Source: Saprospiraceae bacterium (GTDB lineage Bacteria > Bacteroidota > Bacteroidia > Chitinophagales > Saprospiraceae). From it: a DNA stretch of 61,272 nucleotides. The translations under genes and the position numbers were made by a program. Position 1 is the stretch's first letter. The number at the start of each line of letters is the position of its first letter. The notes beneath the pieces were generated by a model, which saw nothing but the letters and a program-made list of their open reading frames with translations, had not been told where the DNA came from and ran no database searches. The stretch spans positions 1 through 61,272 of the forward strand of contig JABSSL010000027.1 in assembly GCA_013214355.1 (NCBI GenBank), given 5' to 3'. This document shows positions 60,044 through 61,272 of the stretch, piece after piece.

Positions 60044-60964
60044 ATGAAAGAGATATTTAGGATAAAAAGCATTTCACAGTTTCACGAAATCTTAGGACTA
60101 GCTCGGCCGCTTCATCCTTTGATTTCCTTAATTGAGGATAGAGATGCCATCAAAAAACCTAACTTGGACGATAAGCTATTCAACATCAGGTTCTCTTCCG
60201 ATCTGTATTCCATAATGTATAAGGATAAGATCAGTGGTTCAATTGGTTATGGCAGAAACACCTACGATTTTCAAGAGGGCACCATCATCTTTTCAAGCCC
60301 GGGTCAAGTATTTACCTCGCCTGGCAAGGAGGACCTAAAGGGGAAGCAAGGATGGACTTTACTCTTTCATCCAGATTTGATCAGAAAATCTGTTCTCGGG
60401 GAAAAAATTGACAGCTATTCCTTCTTCTCCTATGAGGTAAACGAAGCATTACATCTAGCTCCAAAAGAGGAAAAATTCTTATTTGAATTAATTCGAAAAA
60501 TCCAAGAAGAATATTCCCAAAACATAGACCAACATAGCCAAACCCTGATCATCTCCAACCTCGAACTTCTACTCAACTATTGTATGAGGTTTTACGATCG
60601 GCAGTTCTACACACGAAGCAACTTCAACAAAGACTTCGTAGCGGAATTTGAGCTAGCTCTTAGACAATATTTCACCTCAAAAAAGATGGAAACGGAGGGC
60701 TTACCTTCTGCCCCCTACTTCGGAAGAAAACTCAATATGTCAACCAACTATTTGAGTGATATGCTAAAGAAAGAAACCGGACGAAGTATCAAGGAACATA
60801 TAGACGGCTACATTATCGATCGGGCTAAATCCGTGTTGCTGAGTACCAATAAAAAGGTAAGTGAGATTGCTTATGATCTAGGCTTTAATTATCCTCAAAG
60901 CTTCACCCGCCTGTTCAAGAGTAAAACAGGAATGAGTCCAGCAGAATATCGAAATGTCAATTGA
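60044..60964 (+). CDS. AraC-family transcriptional regulator
   Basis: This 306-aa protein has an N-terminal cupin-like sensing domain (~25-140: GYGRNTYDFQEGTIIFSSPGQVFTSPGKEDLKGKQGWTLLFHPD). The C-terminal AraC domain (~205-305) has MSTNYLSDMLKKETGRSIKEHI and KVSEIAYDLGFNYPQSFTRLFKSKTGMSPAEYRN. It is co-transcribed with the SDR gene just upstream. The effector is unknown. Similar regulators often sit next to the reductase they control. Confidence 0.92.
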   Translation: MKEIFRIKSISQFHEILGLARPLHPLISLIEDRDAIKKPNLDDKLFNIRFSSDLYSIMYKDKISGSIGYGRNTYDFQEGTIIFSSPGQVFTSPGKEDLKGKQGWTLLFHPDLIRKSVLGEKIDSYSFFSYEVNEALHLAPKEEKFLFELIRKIQEEYSQNIDQHSQTLIISNLELLLNYCMRFYDRQFYTRSNFNKDFVAEFELALRQYFTSKKMETEGLPSAPYFGRKLNMSTNYLSDMLKKETGRSIKEHIDGYIIDRAKSVLLSTNKKVSEIAYDLGFNYPQSFTRLFKSKTGMSPAEYRNVN

Positions 60965-61272
60965 GACCTCCTTCGATTAGCGAAAGTCTTCGGCTTTAAC
61001 GGAAAGAGCACCAAGCCATTCATAGTCTAAGGAGAAGGAGAAATAGTGATTGTATTAGGCGCTTCATTTTGCGTTTTTATAGGATGATAACACCATTTTG
61101 AGCTCCTTAATTCCCTGAAACACCTGATAATTGGGGCGACACTTACGAAGTGGATTGGTCGAAATTTTGGCAATCTGGAAGTTCGGTATTCTCCAAAAAT
61201 GGATGGTTCATATATCGTACATAAATGCCTACGGTTTATACACAAATCATGGGTCCTTAATTAAATCCTGAA
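60965..61272. other. Right-end region without clear gene
   Basis: The last 308 bases contain only short frames with no recognisable features. A minus-strand frame (61027-61245) looks like a shadow without family content. The window ends before any further gene can be seen. Confidence 0.4.

Noticed and set aside
61027-61245. 72-aa minus-strand frame at the right edge
   Set aside because: No family content or start signals; a chance frame.

Overview
The window reads as chromosomal DNA of a Bacteroidota bacterium, most likely from the Saprospiria (Lewinella/Haliscomenobacter-like). The reasons are: several starts are preceded by the Bacteroidota -7 element TAnnTTTG; Shine-Dalgarno sites are weak; and the gene content is typical (Oar-type and other TonB-linked outer-membrane proteins, LytS/LytTR pairs, FAS1 next to an ECF sigma factor, DUF2911, DUF4174, PSCyt/PSD1 and DUF1501 proteins). 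GC is moderate. I saw no tRNA, rRNA, CRISPR array or phage module.

Layout. 1-1095: an apparently intact IS630-family element whose transposase needs a -1 frameshift. 1.3-5 kb: an OsmC-like protein, a possible 33-aa membrane microprotein, an ECF sigma/anti-sigma pair and a divergent FAS1 protein. 5-11.7 kb, all minus strand: an oxidoreductase, then a signalling locus with a TPR-AraC regulator, a soluble TPR histidine kinase, an unannotated 48-aa double-glycine-leader peptide gene and a LytTR response regulator. 12-18 kb: a K+ channel, small enzymes, SAM hydroxide adenosyltransferase, a candidate small RNA, phoH, aroA and a decayed IS3 remnant. 18-23.7 kb: a beta-lactamase-like/FKBP fusion, a PBP4-type peptidase, a YbaK deacylase and a NUDIX-type regulator. 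24-31 kb: ComEC, an AraC regulator, two tandem-operator-preceded thiol-protein units (thioredoxin; CPNC protein plus glutaredoxin-like protein), a ComEA-like HhH protein, YraN and a histidine phosphatase. 31-36.5 kb: an Oar-like receptor, DUF4174, a lysine-rich histone-like protein and a cupin. 36.4-50.8 kb: a Planctomycetes-flavoured set consisting of a 1286-aa PmoA-like/dehydrogenase/HEAT/cytochrome fusion, three related small cytochromes c, a thioredoxin fusion, a PSCyt/PSD1 protein, a DUF1501 protein and a FG-GAP lipoprotein. 51-55.8 kb: an outer-membrane barrel protein, a formylglycine-generating enzyme and a sulfatase. 55.9-61 kb: DUF2911, a WYL regulator, NTF2-like and SRPBCC proteins, and an SDR-AraC pair.

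Most interesting candidates: the GG-leader peptide gene lying between a LytTR regulator and a cytosolic TPR kinase (a possible peptide-signalling cassette); the 21-bp-period operators in front of the two thiol-protein units; the structured RNA upstream of phoH; the GH3-like/beta-lactamase/double-FKBP fusion; and the cytochrome c cluster, in which one paralog has lost the expected Met ligand. Several MITE-like palindromic elements lie between genes.
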